64,000 bases of DNA from Methanococcoides sp. EBM-47 (GCA_001896725.1 MPPA01000010.1:1-64000); one strand, 5' to 3'; numbered from the stretch's first letter, positions 27,011 to 37,146 are shown. Numbers and translations are program-made. Notes: generated by a model from the sequence alone, not told the origin.

Positions 27011-28477
27011 ATGAACTATAATAAAATCCATCTGCTGATCCCATTGATCCTGTTCTCTTACTTGTTAATAATGAACCTTCAATCCATAAATATGCAGGAG
27101 AAAGATGGTTCGTATCTGATAGATGTGGGATCCCGAAATGATATGCTAAGGGGTACCAGGCTCACTGGTCCAGAAGACAGGATATCAGAAGCTTTTAATG
27201 ATAGATTTGGAGATAAGAAGATAAATTTCAGGAACTTTACCAGCCGGTTCGTATATTTCCAGCTAGAGGAACCTGGGATAAGGAATGCTTCAACAGTAAG
27301 GGTCCAGATACGTTTTAAGGATGAGCTTGCAAAAGGATATGTGTTCAAAGTAGGTGCACATAGTGCTCCTCAATGGAACTATAAATGGAACCTGCTTTAC
27401 GATCCCTTTCAAAGACAGCTAGAAGAGGAATATGACACTATTTACACTGACAATAATATCTCTGTTTATTCCTTAAATGACAATGATCCCACATATTCCG
27501 ATCTAAAGGATTTTTTTTCAAAACTGGATGCTAAAAATACACTGGCCATCCATCCTTCGGTCAGTTTGTTCCCTGGCACTGACAAACTTCAGAAAGATGA
27601 GATCACAGCACTGAACACGACCGTTAACACAACACTAAGGGGAAGGCATACGTTCCTGACATTTGTCGATGGAAATGAGATCTCAGTGGATATTGAAAAA
27701 CAAGACCTTAACTGGTACAATGGGACCGATGATCTGAAAATGGAGATCGTTTCCGGTACAGGAGAAACGGTAGCTTCTCTGCTAATTCCTGATGATGGTG
27801 ATGCGACCGATCACCGTGGATTGGGAAAAACCCAGACATCCCATGTTAGAGCCACCGGGCTGGACGCGGGCACATACAAAATAATAGTGGACGCCAATGA
27901 TGATACATTGATCAAGAAATTACAGGTGTCAAGCAGTAAGTTGATCGCAGAGAACAATTTGTTCGTATACACCCCAACGAAGCTATTCACCTGGACCGAA
28001 GAAGAACGATCTGTAAGCCTTATGACCTTACACAAAGAAGGTCTTCAGGAAATAGAAATCAACAATGGGAACACAACCTCCAATGTAACGATCGATAGGA
28101 TCGCTGTCGCACAATATGCGAAAATAGTACCTTCATCAAACCTGCAGGGAATTAATGTTCCTGCAGGAGACCTGAAGATAGCATCACATATGTATTTTTC
28201 GTTTACAGAAGGCTCATATTTCGAACCAATGAAATGCAATGTCATACCTCTGGAGAATAACTTTGACTGGCTAAAGAAGAACAATGTTGACTATGTGATC
28301 ATGAATAACCGATCTGTAATATCTGAGAATGGATGGGTTATAGCTGAAACGGAGTGGAATATCGATGACCTTTATATAAGGAACAATGTGCTCGATTTCT
28401 CTACAAATATAGAACATCCGACTGATCCCTCCCAGATAGAGATTCCTGTGGACTGGATAAGAATAATATTAGAGTAG
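27011..28477 (+). CDS. Exported cassette protein, small type, copy 2 (488 aa)
   Basis: Paralogue of the product of 21005-22453 along its whole length. Shared elements are a signal-anchor helix (about 8-24), SYLIDVGSRND, LTGPEDRISE and VQIRFKDE. The cassette domain runs from about 208 (LRGRHTFLTF) to 435, with QDLNWYNGTDDLKM, LIPDDGD, FSFTEGSYFEP and NNVDYVIMN. The end NIEHPTDP...PVDWIRIILE matches PVDWVEISFE of copy 1. ATG 27011 has GGAG eight bases upstream; the ATG at 26999 overlaps the previous stop without an SD. The large paralogue follows 7 bases downstream, repeating the order of the first cassette. Confidence 0.75.
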   Translation: MNYNKIHLLIPLILFSYLLIMNLQSINMQEKDGSYLIDVGSRNDMLRGTRLTGPEDRISEAFNDRFGDKKINFRNFTSRFVYFQLEEPGIRNASTVRVQIRFKDELAKGYVFKVGAHSAPQWNYKWNLLYDPFQRQLEEEYDTIYTDNNISVYSLNDNDPTYSDLKDFFSKLDAKNTLAIHPSVSLFPGTDKLQKDEITALNTTVNTTLRGRHTFLTFVDGNEISVDIEKQDLNWYNGTDDLKMEIVSGTGETVASLLIPDDGDATDHRGLGKTQTSHVRATGLDAGTYKIIVDANDDTLIKKLQVSSSKLIAENNLFVYTPTKLFTWTEEERSVSLMTLHKEGLQEIEINNGNTTSNVTIDRIAVAQYAKIVPSSNLQGINVPAGDLKIASHMYFSFTEGSYFEPMKCNVIPLENNFDWLKKNNVDYVIMNNRSVISENGWVIAETEWNIDDLYIRNNVLDFSTNIEHPTDPSQIEIPVDWIRIILE

Positions 28478-28484
28478 TGGTCAC

Positions 28485-31400
28485 GTGTGTAAAAGATACT
28501 TATACTTTATTTTATTGATCGCGGTCCTTGTCCCTGCCACAGCTTCAGAGGTCAGTGGACCACTTTCTTATGTAAGGTATAATGAAAATGGGTACACAAT
28601 AACAGGTGCTGACGCACCTTCCCTATTGCTTGAAAATGAGATACTTTCAGTTGATATCTCTAACGGTACTACTATAGACACTGATCATTTTTATTATGCC
28701 GGGACCCGGGAAGGAGATAGGATCGATTTTCTGGGTAATACATACCTGATGGAGAGTGTCCATGATACTGCTGTTCTATCCACAGAGCTGTGGAAAGGAC
28801 AGGACATTAAAATAAAGGTCCATGAAACGATCGGCCTTTCAGACGGGTATGCTCTAAAATGTACAGGGATATCGAGTATAGAGGAAAAGGCCACTTTTGT
28901 GCTCATAAGTGACAAGGGTATCTTGGATACTTTTAGTATTAAAAAAAATAGTGTTTACAACTATTCACAGGCATGTGAAATAAAAAATTCAGTCCTATTC
29001 ACTTTTATTGCAGATGATCCCTTATATAAGAATGGGAACGAAGAGATCACGCTGACAGATATCTCCATAAGGAAAATAATGGTATTGAGCGATGGTCAAG
29101 ACCTATATGAGGATTATGTAATAAACCTAGAGGATATTGACTGGGATGGGAACGAAGACATCGTTGTGCGTCTCAAGCCGGGTCATACATTTACATTAGC
29201 TCCTTTATCAGAGATCCCGCTTCTTAATGGTTACATATGCCTGAGGACCGGGGTTGGCTATAATCATTTATTGGACAGGTTCGATGCTTCTGTTCCATTG
29301 ACCTCTGATGATGAATATAGAATATATTCATACAAACACAACAATGCAGCAGACCTTCAAGCAGTGTTGAACGATCCCTCCCCGGACCTTATTTTTTCCA
29401 TAGCTCCTTATGTGAAGTTCAATGGAATGGGGAAGATCACCACCAATACTTCTGCAGGAACAATAAGCTCTATGTCACTAAGAGGAAAACATGAGATATA
29501 CACATATGTTCACAATGATACCCTTAGCCTTTTTGTTTCAAAACATGACCTTAACTGGTATGAGGGAGAAGATGAACTAGATGTAATCGCATATTCTCCC
29601 TCTGGAAAAGTTGTTGGGTCCATCACTATACCTGACGATGGACGCAGTGCAGCAACCCGCATAGCAGGAGATGTTCAGACAGGTGTGCTGGAAGTATCTG
29701 GACTGCAGGACGGCATCTACCGTATAGAGCTCATATCTAACGATGATGTCATAATAGATGAACTGCGCAGTGCACAAGATAAGCTGGTCTTTGATGGGAA
29801 GATGTTCATTCTTTCACCCGGAGAACTGTATGTGGCATCCAATAAAAGGATCTCATTAAGATTTATGACCTTGCACGATGAAGGCCTGCAAGAGATAAAC
29901 GTAAAGGGAAGTGATCGAACCTATAGTACAAAGCTGGATACAAAGAACAAATGGGTAAATATCAGGTTACCTGCATCAGCTTCCCCATATAAGATAGAAC
30001 TGCCAAAGGGCGATATTAAGATCGAATCAGATGCATTTTTTGCATACAGTGATGAAGCCTTCCTCAGTAAAGAAAAGTTTACCATTGTCCCCTTGTACGA
30101 TACCATTAGCAAGGGTCAGGAACTAAAAGTGGATTATTTTATAGTTCCAATACAAAAAGAGCAAATTGTGTTCTATCCTTACAGGAACACGACCGATCAT
30201 ATATATTTTGATCTCTCGAATTATGATAATGAATTGAACACCTGGACATCACCGGGTATGTTTTATTTTGATGTTACTGGTAAAAGAAGCTGGGAGTTCC
30301 TGAAGATCGATCCCGGGGATGACAATGTACTGAGTGAGGACGAGATAGTATATGGAAGCCTGCAACATTATAATAACGATATTGAAAGCCCCTTGGATAG
30401 GACCATTGCATACCTTGGTGAACCCTACTGCGTACTGGAAGCAGATAATTCATCGATCGTCCTCTCCAGAATAGTGCTTGATAAGGATATAAGGGTCGGG
30501 TCCATCGAAAAAATAGAGCTGGGAGATGGGATGACCTTAGAAATACATACGTTAGACCCAGATACACATAAGGTCGGTTTCTCCCTTTATAGAGAAGGAA
30601 AGGCCCTGTCAGATCTTGAGGTCAGAGAGAATGGGACAACAACATATAAAGAAGTTATAATGGGTAACGAGGTCCCATTGGTGAACATTCGATGCAAGGA
30701 GATTGTACAAGGCATCAATGGCTCCAGTGCGCTGCTTAATATAAATATGATCAGTGGCCATGCCATTATAATAAGGGACCATGATACGTTCAGAGATGGA
30801 TCTAAAGTAGAGATCACCGATATCAATGGTGATGGTCTTCAGGATATAAAAGTAACACTTGAAGAGAACAGTGAGATCCTGCTTGAGAACGGCAGACATA
30901 CGCCCATTCTTAGGGGATATCTGACCTTGGAAACCGAGAACGATGATAAGATATTGATCAGCAAGAAAGATGTGCCCGATGAAGTAGATAATTTGAACAT
31001 TAAGGTGCAGTATGGCACCAGCCTCTCATTTACAGAGCCAATGAAAGAGATACCAATAACGATTGATAACACCACCTTTAATGGGTTAAATATATATTAT
31101 AACAAAGATGTTACTAACTTTTCTTTTTTATTAAAAATATTAAAAAAATTACCGAATTGTGAAGATAATATAGAAGGGGATATCCATAGTATATACGACC
31201 TAAGACTTTATCCAGATGACCCTGGTACTATATACATAGAATTCCAGATAGAAGAACAATGGTTCAATAACAGGGGACTGGGGCCTGAAGATGTTTACAT
31301 TGGTTACCTCAAAAACGGGAAATGGTCATATGTTGCTCCCAGTAAGATTGGAGAGCATGAAGAACACACCATGTTTAGTGTGAACTTAAAAGACCCTGGT

Positions 31401-31880
31401 ACATTCTGCATCCTGGGTCTGCCGAACACCTCAAAAGGATATAGCAAGGGACCTGAAACCATATCCTTCATACTCAGATCGATATCTGAGGAGAGCAATA
31501 CAGAAGATATGGACCAGGACACTGGAACTGTGGAAAAGTTGTCTTCAAAGGCTATCAGCTCTAATGTGCCAATTTATATAATACTATTTGTATCCATTGT
31601 CTGTATAGCTGTCCTTCTGACATATGCGAACAGGAGAAATTTTGCTGGAGATAGGACAGGAAAGATCCGGAACAGTGAAAAATACAGAAGCCTGATGAAA
31701 TCTAACCGTCGCTTATGCCTGACATTATTTGCTGTTTTTATGGTTCTGCTGATCATAGAAGAAATATGGAGAGGTTCAATAAGCCCTCATCTGAATATCA
31801 ATATAATGTTGATCTTCATAGTTATCACTTGTTTGATCGATTTGGTTGGAAGGAGATTCTGGAAGCAAGAGGGGCTTTGA
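28485..31880 (+). CDS. Giant S-layer-like surface protein, large type, copy 2 (1131 aa)
   Basis: Paralogue of 22465-26079. It has a signal peptide (about 3-20, ending TASE) and S-layer-like domain 1 (about 25-270) with acidic loop DIDWDGNED. The cassette domain (about 330-555, SLRGKHEIYTY) is followed by S-layer-like domain 2 (about 586-850, SPGMFYFDVTG) with DINGDGLQD. A PGF-pre-PGF-like region (about 850-985) and a helix (about 1028-1048) lead to only two further C-terminal helices, where copy 1 has four. The GTG start follows the upstream stop by 7 bases. It is convergent with a GT4 gene two bases away. Confidence 0.8.
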   Translation: MCKRYLYFILLIAVLVPATASEVSGPLSYVRYNENGYTITGADAPSLLLENEILSVDISNGTTIDTDHFYYAGTREGDRIDFLGNTYLMESVHDTAVLSTELWKGQDIKIKVHETIGLSDGYALKCTGISSIEEKATFVLISDKGILDTFSIKKNSVYNYSQACEIKNSVLFTFIADDPLYKNGNEEITLTDISIRKIMVLSDGQDLYEDYVINLEDIDWDGNEDIVVRLKPGHTFTLAPLSEIPLLNGYICLRTGVGYNHLLDRFDASVPLTSDDEYRIYSYKHNNAADLQAVLNDPSPDLIFSIAPYVKFNGMGKITTNTSAGTISSMSLRGKHEIYTYVHNDTLSLFVSKHDLNWYEGEDELDVIAYSPSGKVVGSITIPDDGRSAATRIAGDVQTGVLEVSGLQDGIYRIELISNDDVIIDELRSAQDKLVFDGKMFILSPGELYVASNKRISLRFMTLHDEGLQEINVKGSDRTYSTKLDTKNKWVNIRLPASASPYKIELPKGDIKIESDAFFAYSDEAFLSKEKFTIVPLYDTISKGQELKVDYFIVPIQKEQIVFYPYRNTTDHIYFDLSNYDNELNTWTSPGMFYFDVTGKRSWEFLKIDPGDDNVLSEDEIVYGSLQHYNNDIESPLDRTIAYLGEPYCVLEADNSSIVLSRIVLDKDIRVGSIEKIELGDGMTLEIHTLDPDTHKVGFSLYREGKALSDLEVRENGTTTYKEVIMGNEVPLVNIRCKEIVQGINGSSALLNINMISGHAIIIRDHDTFRDGSKVEITDINGDGLQDIKVTLEENSEILLENGRHTPILRGYLTLETENDDKILISKKDVPDEVDNLNIKVQYGTSLSFTEPMKEIPITIDNTTFNGLNIYYNKDVTNFSFLLKILKKLPNCEDNIEGDIHSIYDLRLYPDDPGTIYIEFQIEEQWFNNRGLGPEDVYIGYLKNGKWSYVAPSKIGEHEEHTMFSVNLKDPGTFCILGLPNTSKGYSKGPETISFILRSISEESNTEDMDQDTGTVEKLSSKAISSNVPIYIILFVSIVCIAVLLTYANRRNFAGDRTGKIRNSEKYRSLMKSNRRLCLTLFAVFMVLLIIEEIWRGSISPHLNINIMLIFIVITCLIDLVGRRFWKQEGL

Positions 31881-31882
31881 TA

Positions 31883-32998
31883 TCAAAGGGTTTCAAGAAC
31901 GTGCGTGTAAACTTGTGCTGTTTGTTTTGCACATCTTTCCCATGAGAATTGTGCGGCCCTGCATATACCCTTATGGATAAGGGAGGACCTGAGCACATCA
32001 TCCTGAAGCAATTGAAGCATGTAACTGGCCATTCTCTGATGGTCGTTTGGGTCTACGGTAATGCATGCATCACCTGCAACTTCAGGTAGGGAGGATACAT
32101 TAGATGTGATCACCGGGCATCCGCATGCCATAGCCTCTAAGACAGGAAGACCGAAACCCTCATAGAAGGAAGGGAATACGAACATCTTCGCAATGCAATA
32201 CAGCATGGCAAGATCTTCGTTCGGGACCCTTCCCAGGAATCGCACATCTTTTTCCAGGTCAAGGGAAGTTATCAGAGACTTGATATTTCGTCTGTCATGT
32301 GCATATTGTGGTTCCCCTGCCTTCAAAAGAACAAGATCCTTTCTTCCGGATTGTTTTTTCAACCTGTAGAATGCCTTAATGATACCTTCCACATTTTTCC
32401 GTGGCTGTTCTGAGCTAATATGCAGGATATATTCCTTATCTTTTTCAAGGCCATATTTTGACCATATAGAAGTAACATCCCTGTGGGGTCTGAACAGTTC
32501 AGGATCAATACCAAGATAGATGGTGGTCATGTTCTCTTTTGGGATTGCGTATTTACGCTGCAGGTCACTTGCAGTGGCATCAGAGTCAGTGATGATGTGG
32601 TCTGCATCTTTAAGGCCCTTATACATCAATTTGCCCATCATCAGATGTATCTTACTTGCCGGATACATCTCATGGATGATATCATGACAGGTTATTATTT
32701 TAGATGTTACCTTAAAAAAAGAGATGTTCTGATTGGTAAGATGATATATGTCGTATTTTGGGATGTGGCCTTGCATCCGGTAATAAAAAAATGGATTATT
32801 ATCAACAAATGGTATCTTTCTTGCGGCAGCTATGTCTTTTGATTTGGTAAGTTCACGCAGAGTGAACTCTCTGGTGTCAAAGAACACGTGATCTATATCC
32901 ACCTGATCTTTAATAGCTTCAAATAAGGAAAATGCGTAATTCCCTATACCAGTAAAGGGCTGGGCAGTGTTGATCATACCTATGGTCGTATAAATCAC
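31883..32998 (-). CDS. GT4-family glycosyltransferase
   Basis: 371 aa with GT-B fold. The acceptor loop reads QPFTGIGNYAFSL near the N-terminus, with LHISSEQPRKNVEGIIKAF at the domain junction. The nucleotide-sugar site FPSFYEGFGLPVLEAMACG contains the E-x7-E motif and is followed by SLPEVAGDAC. It is a cytosolic, retaining transferase using UDP-, GDP- or ADP-sugars, most similar in outline to the mannosyltransferase-like group. The start is a GTG inside AAGGTGAT; the next in-frame ATG (32977) would remove the first beta-strand. It is last of a four-gene minus-strand run from the GT2 gene. Confidence 0.92.
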   Translation of the reverse strand: MIYTTIGMINTAQPFTGIGNYAFSLFEAIKDQVDIDHVFFDTREFTLRELTKSKDIAAARKIPFVDNNPFFYYRMQGHIPKYDIYHLTNQNISFFKVTSKIITCHDIIHEMYPASKIHLMMGKLMYKGLKDADHIITDSDATASDLQRKYAIPKENMTTIYLGIDPELFRPHRDVTSIWSKYGLEKDKEYILHISSEQPRKNVEGIIKAFYRLKKQSGRKDLVLLKAGEPQYAHDRRNIKSLITSLDLEKDVRFLGRVPNEDLAMLYCIAKMFVFPSFYEGFGLPVLEAMACGCPVITSNVSSLPEVAGDACITVDPNDHQRMASYMLQLLQDDVLRSSLIHKGICRAAQFSWERCAKQTAQVYTHVLETL

Positions 32999-33009
32999 CT
33001 TCTAAACGG

Positions 33010-34977
33010 TCACATGAACATATTAGAACTATCAGTGACCTTATACAATTGCAGTTCAATGTCCTTGGTCACTATATTTGCAGGCCTTTTCATAAGCCTG
33101 CGAGCTATGGAATATTCCATATCATAGACATCCTTTTCCTTATGAGGATAATGGTTCAGGTCCACTGTAACCTCCAGCTGTTCCAAAGTGATAGTCTGAG
33201 CATAAAAAAGTTCTAGTTCTACAGGATTGAAATATTTATCCAGAGATGTGGCTTCATTTGTAAGTATATATATGGTATCAAAACTTGAAACATTAAGATC
33301 ATCTTTGAGATCTTTAACCGAGTCAGCATCCCACCAGAGAGCTGGCTTTGAGTACACAAAGAAAAGAGGATCTGCCATTTTGTATGGACCTGTCGCATAC
33401 CTGTCCACAAGTACCAGGTCATTGGGACCAACACGATCAGCAATGTTCCCTACATTTGCTATCATCCCATCATTTTCAGAAAAGAACAAAATGGGATAGG
33501 CGGTATAAATATTCAGTATCAGGACCAGGGACATGAGGCACATGTACACGTTTTTCTTTTTTGACAGATCATATATCAGAACAGACATAAGTAAAAAGGC
33601 TCCTGGTATGGTTGTAGCTACATACCTCCTGAGGAACCAGGGCTGGTCCAAGGTGATGAAGGGAGAAAGAAGGTAAAGGAAGCCAGGAAGCATAAAGAAG
33701 ATCACAAGAAGTTGTTTTTTTGAACTGATGTCCCTTTGGGTCACAGATATTATGAAGACCAAGAAAATAGAGACCATGGGTAACTGAAGGTTATATTCAG
33801 ATAATGCCATGTACACGAACTCAGGAAAGTGATATCTTATAGCTGTTCTGTTAATCGCTGGCGTTCCTGCTGGAGATGGGACAATATCACCTGAAAAATG
33901 GTTCAGGACAGCATCTATGACCCCAAGGTATCTTGTCTGCATAAAAAAGTAATAATAAAGTAGCAATACTGAAATTAAAAAAAATATGGACCAAAAGATT
34001 ACACGGAAGTATCTGTTCAGGAAATATGATATATCTTTTTTTCTGATATTAGAAAAATGATCTAAGCCGATAGTATTCGTCATCCTCTGGTTCGCTGGCC
34101 CAAAGCGCTCAGATGACAGGTCGTATAATAAAAACAGAAAATAGAAACTAAAGAGTATCAAACCTTCGATACGTACAAAGGGTAGCATTCCAAAAGCCAG
34201 CATCGATGAAACATAGTAGATATTCCGTTTGTGCTGCAGCAGATACATGCAGCATAATACGCCAAACCAGAAAAGGGCCATGAAGAATATCTCGGTCACG
34301 GTCTGTCTTGAGAACCAGATCAAAGGATATGTAGCTGAAAAAGTCAGAACTGCACCCAGACCAGCATATGGATTCCTTATTTCTTTTCCGATCAGATAGA
34401 TACTTACAAGCCCTATGAACAAAGGAAGAAGATTGCTGAATTGTATACCTTGTATACCGAAAAGACTGTAATAGATCGCTACCCAGGAAATATACCCGAA
34501 ATGGAACTGGGAAATAAGTTTTCCATCGTTTGCCATGATATAATTGTTCGGGGAGAGATAATGTGGTATGAGTTCATTCACAGCAGAGTCTATGAACAAT
34601 GTATGGTGCTCTGACAGATAAATAGCATTGGTTGAATAGATGCCTGGGTCCCGGCCTCCATAGAACGTATCATGGAAGTACAGAGAAGTAAAGATGGAAA
34701 AGAACAAAATGAATAAAAGTGCGATGATATTCTGTTTGGACATACCACTATGAGCACGGTATGTGTGAAAATAAAAAACAAAGACCGTTGTTATCAATAG
34801 TAGTGCCACTAAGAGTATAGGCTTGTAAAAAAGGGAGAGCATGGCCAGCAAATTAGCGGTCCATGCGATACATACGAACCACAGTGAAAGGACAACGAAC
34901 TGATATTCAAATCTGGAAGTGATGATTTCATCCTTTAGCTGCAGTATAAAGCACCTCCATATAAAGGCGAGAGACAT
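33010..34977 (-). CDS. Large GT-C (GT39-like) membrane glycosyltransferase
   Basis: About 655 aa with ten or more hydrophobic helices. The first long extracytoplasmic loop has FYGGRDPGIYSTNA, an RDPG acidic motif shared with archaeal and bacterial GT-C enzymes. There is also a loop with SRQTVTE, and a soluble C-terminal domain (about 500-655) with LVLVDRYATGPY. The start is uncertain. ATG 34977 would overlap the preceding GT4 gene by 50 bases and lacks an SD, whereas GGAGGTG at 34954-34960 points to an in-frame CTG at 34944. Probable role: transferring sugars from polyprenyl carriers outside the membrane. Confidence 0.82.
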   Translation of the reverse strand: MSLAFIWRCFILQLKDEIITSRFEYQFVVLSLWFVCIAWTANLLAMLSLFYKPILLVALLLITTVFVFYFHTYRAHSGMSKQNIIALLFILFFSIFTSLYFHDTFYGGRDPGIYSTNAIYLSEHHTLFIDSAVNELIPHYLSPNNYIMANDGKLISQFHFGYISWVAIYYSLFGIQGIQFSNLLPLFIGLVSIYLIGKEIRNPYAGLGAVLTFSATYPLIWFSRQTVTEIFFMALFWFGVLCCMYLLQHKRNIYYVSSMLAFGMLPFVRIEGLILFSFYFLFLLYDLSSERFGPANQRMTNTIGLDHFSNIRKKDISYFLNRYFRVIFWSIFFLISVLLLYYYFFMQTRYLGVIDAVLNHFSGDIVPSPAGTPAINRTAIRYHFPEFVYMALSEYNLQLPMVSIFLVFIISVTQRDISSKKQLLVIFFMLPGFLYLLSPFITLDQPWFLRRYVATTIPGAFLLMSVLIYDLSKKKNVYMCLMSLVLILNIYTAYPILFFSENDGMIANVGNIADRVGPNDLVLVDRYATGPYKMADPLFFVYSKPALWWDADSVKDLKDDLNVSSFDTIYILTNEATSLDKYFNPVELELFYAQTITLEQLEVTVDLNHYPHKEKDVYDMEYSIARRLMKRPANIVTKDIELQLYKVTDSSNMFM

Positions 34978-36163
34978 TAGCCCAGCGATATTTATCGAAC
35001 ATGGACCTGCCGTTGGCACCTACCTTGGTCCTTAAAACGGGATCCGAAAGCAAAAGTATTATCCTGTCGGCCATAGCCTCCCAGTCTTTTTCCGGAACCT
35101 TGAACCCATTAGACCCGTCCGTTATGGTCAGACCCGGACCACCTGAATCAAATCCTACAACTGGCTTTCCATAGCTCATTGCCTCTAGAGCAGGCATACC
35201 CAGACCTTCAGCGTTTCCCCATTTATCAGTAATAGAAGGTATCACATATACATCGCATGCTTCATACAATAAAGGGAGTTCTTCGTTCGGGAGCGGACCT
35301 GTAAATAACACATTGTGTTCAAGATGATAGCTTTTGACAAGGGATTCCAGCATATGCCGCTCCGGACCTTCCCCCCCTATGACCAGCAAGGCATCAGGAT
35401 GAATAGATGCGATCCTACTCATCGCCTTGATCAAAAATGATGTTCCTTTAAGTGGTATCAACCTATGTACAGTGAATATTGTGGGTCTGTCCGACAGGCA
35501 CCATTTTTGTTTTAGGTCTTCCAGTAATGCCGGACAATACTTTATAGGATAATTACTTCCAACCGGAAGTACTGATACTCTGTCAGGATCTACATCAAAG
35601 GCCAAAGCACAAGCTTTAGTGTATTCACTGATAGCTACTGTTACATCATGTTTATTAAGAATGTATTTAGCCAGTGGTCTTAATCTGAACCTTTTAAGAA
35701 ATACCAGATCTGTGCCATATACCTTCAGAACAGAAGGGATACCTGATATCTGACGGTATATCGCAGAAACAAGACCAGCAGGGAATGCCCAGTTAGAAAA
35801 AATGAGCTTAGCTTTCTTCTTCTTTGTTAGTTTATGGAGATTTAAGAACATAAAGAATAAAAAACTTATCATTAAAAGAGAATTGATCAGATACTGAAGT
35901 AAAACACCAATAACAGAACAGGATCTCTCATGAGGCAGGAAATTACCATAACCAAGTGATTCATATCGTTCAGGTGCATACCTGAACCTATAGATCTCAA
36001 TACCATCTATTGTTTCATAAGCTTTAGATCCTTTCACATGAGGGCATAAAATAGATGGGATTAAACCATCCTTCATAAGCTCTTGTCCTAGTTCCAGTAT
36101 CCACCGGGCCTTATAATCATCTTTGTTCCTAGGGAAAGATGATGTTAGTATAATTATATTCAT
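34928..36163 (-). CDS. GT4-family glycosyltransferase
   Basis: 411 aa with GT-B fold. The N-terminal part has SSFPRNKDDYKARWILELG; the C-terminal half has FTVHRLIPLKGTSFLIKAM, LLVIGGEGPERHML and the donor-site region GNAEGLGMPALEAMSYGKP, with the E-x7-E acid pair. It is one of two GT4 enzymes in the locus and probably adds an internal sugar to a polyprenyl-linked glycan at the cytoplasmic face. A central hydrophobic stretch (about residues 95-120) may dock it on the membrane. Its 3' end carries the SD for the next GT-C gene. Confidence 0.93.
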   Translation of the reverse strand: MNIIILTSSFPRNKDDYKARWILELGQELMKDGLIPSILCPHVKGSKAYETIDGIEIYRFRYAPERYESLGYGNFLPHERSCSVIGVLLQYLINSLLMISFLFFMFLNLHKLTKKKKAKLIFSNWAFPAGLVSAIYRQISGIPSVLKVYGTDLVFLKRFRLRPLAKYILNKHDVTVAISEYTKACALAFDVDPDRVSVLPVGSNYPIKYCPALLEDLKQKWCLSDRPTIFTVHRLIPLKGTSFLIKAMSRIASIHPDALLVIGGEGPERHMLESLVKSYHLEHNVLFTGPLPNEELPLLYEACDVYVIPSITDKWGNAEGLGMPALEAMSYGKPVVGFDSGGPGLTITDGSNGFKVPEKDWEAMADRIILLLSDPVLRTKVGANGRSMFDKYRWANVSRLYMEVLYTAAKG

Positions 36164-36204
36164 ACTGGATCGTTCTAATATCCTTTCATATATCTAAATT
36201 ATAA

Positions 36205-37146
36205 TTATTCCATCTCTATTTTTTTTAACCTGTATAATATTTCTTCTTCACGTATCCTCTGATATTTCAACATGTCTGCTATCAGACCGAACACAAGTAT
36301 CTGCAGACCGGTCAAGCAAAGCATGGTCGTAAGTATTGCGTACGGGACATTTGGGGTCACAACTCCGGTTCTTACGAATTGCACTAATACTGTTGCTCCG
36401 GATAGAGCAGCAACGACCAAGAACACAAAGCCTATGGAAGCAAAGACCTTCATCGGCTCATAATCACGATAGGTGCGCAATATCACAGCGGTAGCACGCT
36501 GGGCATAATGGAATACTCCCGACATAAGTCTTGAATGACCGTCTCTTTTTCTGAATTCAATTGGGATCTCTACCAATGTAAGGTTGTGGTTAACAGCCTG
36601 CATGATCGTTTCCTGAACATAAGTATAATCAGCCAGGATGTTCATCCTTAGTGCAGCATCTCTTGTGAAAGCCCTGAAACCCGTTTGAGCATCGGTCACA
36701 GGGTATCCGGAAGCCATGCGTGTCACACGGGTTGCCAGAATATTTCCAATCCTTTTCTGGGGAGGCATGTATTCAATATGTCCTCTGAACCTGGAACCTA
36801 ATACGATATCAGCTTTGCCTTGAAGAATAGGAGCTATGAGATCTGGGATTTGATTTTGGTTATATTGGAAATCTGCATCAGTGTTCACAATTATATCTGC
36901 ACCTTTTTCCAGACATACTTCAAGCCCTTTGCGGAAAGTTAACGCAAGCCCACGATTCTCCTTTTGAGAAACAATATGATCTGCACCTGCTTCTAAGGAG
37001 GCTTTCACAGTGGAGTCTGTGGACCCATCGTTAATGACAAGGACTTCTACTTTATCTATACCCTCAATTTTTCGGGGTATCTCTTTGATCACTTTTTGGA
37101 TGGTTTTTTCTTCATTATAGGCTGGTATCATCACAATAAGCTTCAT
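36205..37146 (-). CDS. GT2-family glycosyltransferase, polyprenyl-phosphate sugar synthase-like
   Basis: 313 aa. The GT-A domain (about 1-225) shows IPAYNEEKTI, VLVINDGSTDST, NTDADFQYN (the DxD motif) and a QTGFRAF segment, all typical of the dolichol-phosphate mannose/glucose synthase group. Two C-terminal helices (about 235-258 and 268-295) place it in the membrane. It would charge polyprenyl phosphate with a sugar, providing donor for the GT-C enzymes of the locus. It heads the minus-strand run of glycosyltransferase genes. Confidence 0.93.
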   Translation of the reverse strand: MKLIVMIPAYNEEKTIQKVIKEIPRKIEGIDKVEVLVINDGSTDSTVKASLEAGADHIVSQKENRGLALTFRKGLEVCLEKGADIIVNTDADFQYNQNQIPDLIAPILQGKADIVLGSRFRGHIEYMPPQKRIGNILATRVTRMASGYPVTDAQTGFRAFTRDAALRMNILADYTYVQETIMQAVNHNLTLVEIPIEFRKRDGHSRLMSGVFHYAQRATAVILRTYRDYEPMKVFASIGFVFLVVAALSGATVLVQFVRTGVVTPNVPYAILTTMLCLTGLQILVFGLIADMLKYQRIREEEILYRLKKIEME

